This document shows positions 63,487-64,000 of a stretch of DNA of 64,000 bases, piece after piece; the first letter of the stretch is position 1; every line of letters begins with the position of its first letter. The stretch covers positions 1 to 64,000 of the forward strand of contig NZ_BAFR01000170.1 in assembly GCF_000308435.1 (NCBI RefSeq), given 5' to 3'. Source of the DNA: Nocardia araoensis NBRC 100135. Lineage in GTDB: Bacteria; Actinomycetota; Actinomycetes; Mycobacteriales; Mycobacteriaceae. The translations under genes were made by a program, and so were the position numbers. The notes beneath the pieces were generated by a model. That model made no database searches. It was not told the DNA's origin and saw only the letters and a list, made by a program, of their open reading frames with translations.

Positions 63487-63921
63487 CTAAACGAGGATAG
63501 AAATGAACAACTCGACCGACTCCGGACCGTGCCAGATCTCGATCTCTTCACGGTAGGCCCGCGTGATCTCGGCGGACGCCGTCGCGTCGTCGACCTGCGC
63601 CCAGACGTCCTCTACCGGATCGTGATAGTCGCCGTTCGGCGCGAATCGCGCATAGACGCCCTTCGGCACCCGCACCAAGACGTCACCCACCGGCACGGCG
63701 TCCGGCGCGGGGTATTCGAAACAGACCACCGCGTTGTAGTTCCCCGCCGGATCGGGCACGTAGACCGTGTACATCGGACGGTCCGCACCGTCCCGGTCGC
63801 GCAGCCGGTCCTTGAGGAACTCGATGAGGTCGCTGTTGCTGACCTTGAAACTGGGGCGCACGCGCGGGACGACCAGCCCGCCGTAGATCGCCTCGGCACG
63901 CACCACGATCGCATAGCTCAT
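63487..63921 (-). CDS. GyrI-like / AraC effector-binding domain protein
   Basis: A 144-residue protein resembling stand-alone GyrI-like small-molecule-binding domains. MSYAIVVRAEAIYGGLVVP opens the domain and MYTVYVPDPAGNYNAVVCFE lies in the middle. VPKGVYARFAPNGDYHDPVEDVWAQ and the final YREEIEIWHGPESVELFISIL match the typical F-x-x-G-x-Y and E.W-E-x-Y-like end of the fold. The ATG overlaps the stop of another gene upstream in ATGA (63918-63921), so a pair of related genes is likely translated together. Ligand unknown. Confidence 0.75.
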   Translation of the reverse strand: MSYAIVVRAEAIYGGLVVPRVRPSFKVSNSDLIEFLKDRLRDRDGADRPMYTVYVPDPAGNYNAVVCFEYPAPDAVPVGDVLVRVPKGVYARFAPNGDYHDPVEDVWAQVDDATASAEITRAYREEIEIWHGPESVELFISILV

Positions 63922-64000
63922 CGCGCGTCTACCGCCAGGTACAGATCGATCTTGTAAGCGTGCGGATAGCACTCGAAATCGCCGGTGTAGGTCCGTTTGA
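63918..64000 (-). CDS. C-terminal end of a GyrI-like domain protein (partial)
   Basis: On the minus strand an open frame enters from the right edge and ends with the TGA at 63920-63918. The last residues are FECYPHAYKIDLYLAVDAR, which resemble the terminal strand of GyrI-like effector-binding domains (F-E-x-Y-P...-D-I-Y-I-P). It overlaps the start of the next gene by 4 nt (ATGA). The 5' part lies outside the window, so it may be a stand-alone domain or the end of an AraC/MerR-type regulator. Confidence 0.6.
   Translation of the reverse strand, partial: KRTYTGDFECYPHAYKIDLYLAVDAR

Overview
The window is high-GC actinobacterial DNA, most likely from Nocardia or a close relative in the mycolic-acid-containing Mycobacteriales. 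The evidence is the protein families, the frequent GTG/TTG starts, and a gene order recalling Mycobacterium tuberculosis Rv1001-Rv1021 (arcA, pmt, rsmI, metG, tatD, rpfB, rsmA, ispE, a Pks16-type ligase, pth, rplY, prs, glmU, TetR, mfd, mazG). That block is interleaved with Nocardia-type insertions and local inversions. Species assignment is inference; no rRNA is present.

Left part (1-9000): the tail of a gene, a cysteine-synthase-fold PLP enzyme, a MATE exporter, a glycerol-dehydrogenase-like enzyme and an Rv0805-type phosphodiesterase. A convergent Stealth-family sugar-phosphate transferase follows, then a flavodoxin behind a DtxR/IdeR-like iron box, an FMN-binding split-barrel protein and a TerD protein. 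9000-20300: mazG-mfd, two TetR regulators, tRNA-Gln(TTG), the glmU-prs operon, and small acidic, membrane and DUF2461 proteins. 20300-26400: the ergothioneine genes egtABCD on the minus strand with egtE divergent on the plus strand.

Middle (26400-40100): small regulator-enzyme pairs whose palindromic operators can be read directly (TetR/PlsC, MarR/hydrolase, TetR/SDR). Also here are a Pks16-like AMP ligase, pth-rplY (pth has no standard start codon), prfC, a SnoaL-like protein, and a three-gene module of two Abi-alpha-like paralogues around a DUF445 membrane protein.

Right part (40100-64000): a tandem 68-bp repeat, ispE, an LLM oxidoreductase and an ABC-F ATPase sharing a palindrome-rich promoter, and a copper chaperone behind a CsoR-like site. 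The rsmA-rpfB-tatD / metG group follows, then rsmI/pmt, arcA-GntR, soxR with its own SoxR box, an SDR and the mannosyltransferase MgtA. Last comes a tight operon of an acyltransferase-like protein, an E1/nitroreductase fusion (MoeY-like) and a GAF-GGDEF-EAL c-di-GMP enzyme, then two GyrI-like ORFs at the edge.

No CRISPR array, prophage, insertion sequence or large biosynthetic cluster was seen. The best candidates for undescribed biology are the acyltransferase/E1-nitroreductase/c-di-GMP operon and the Abi-alpha/DUF445/Abi-alpha module.
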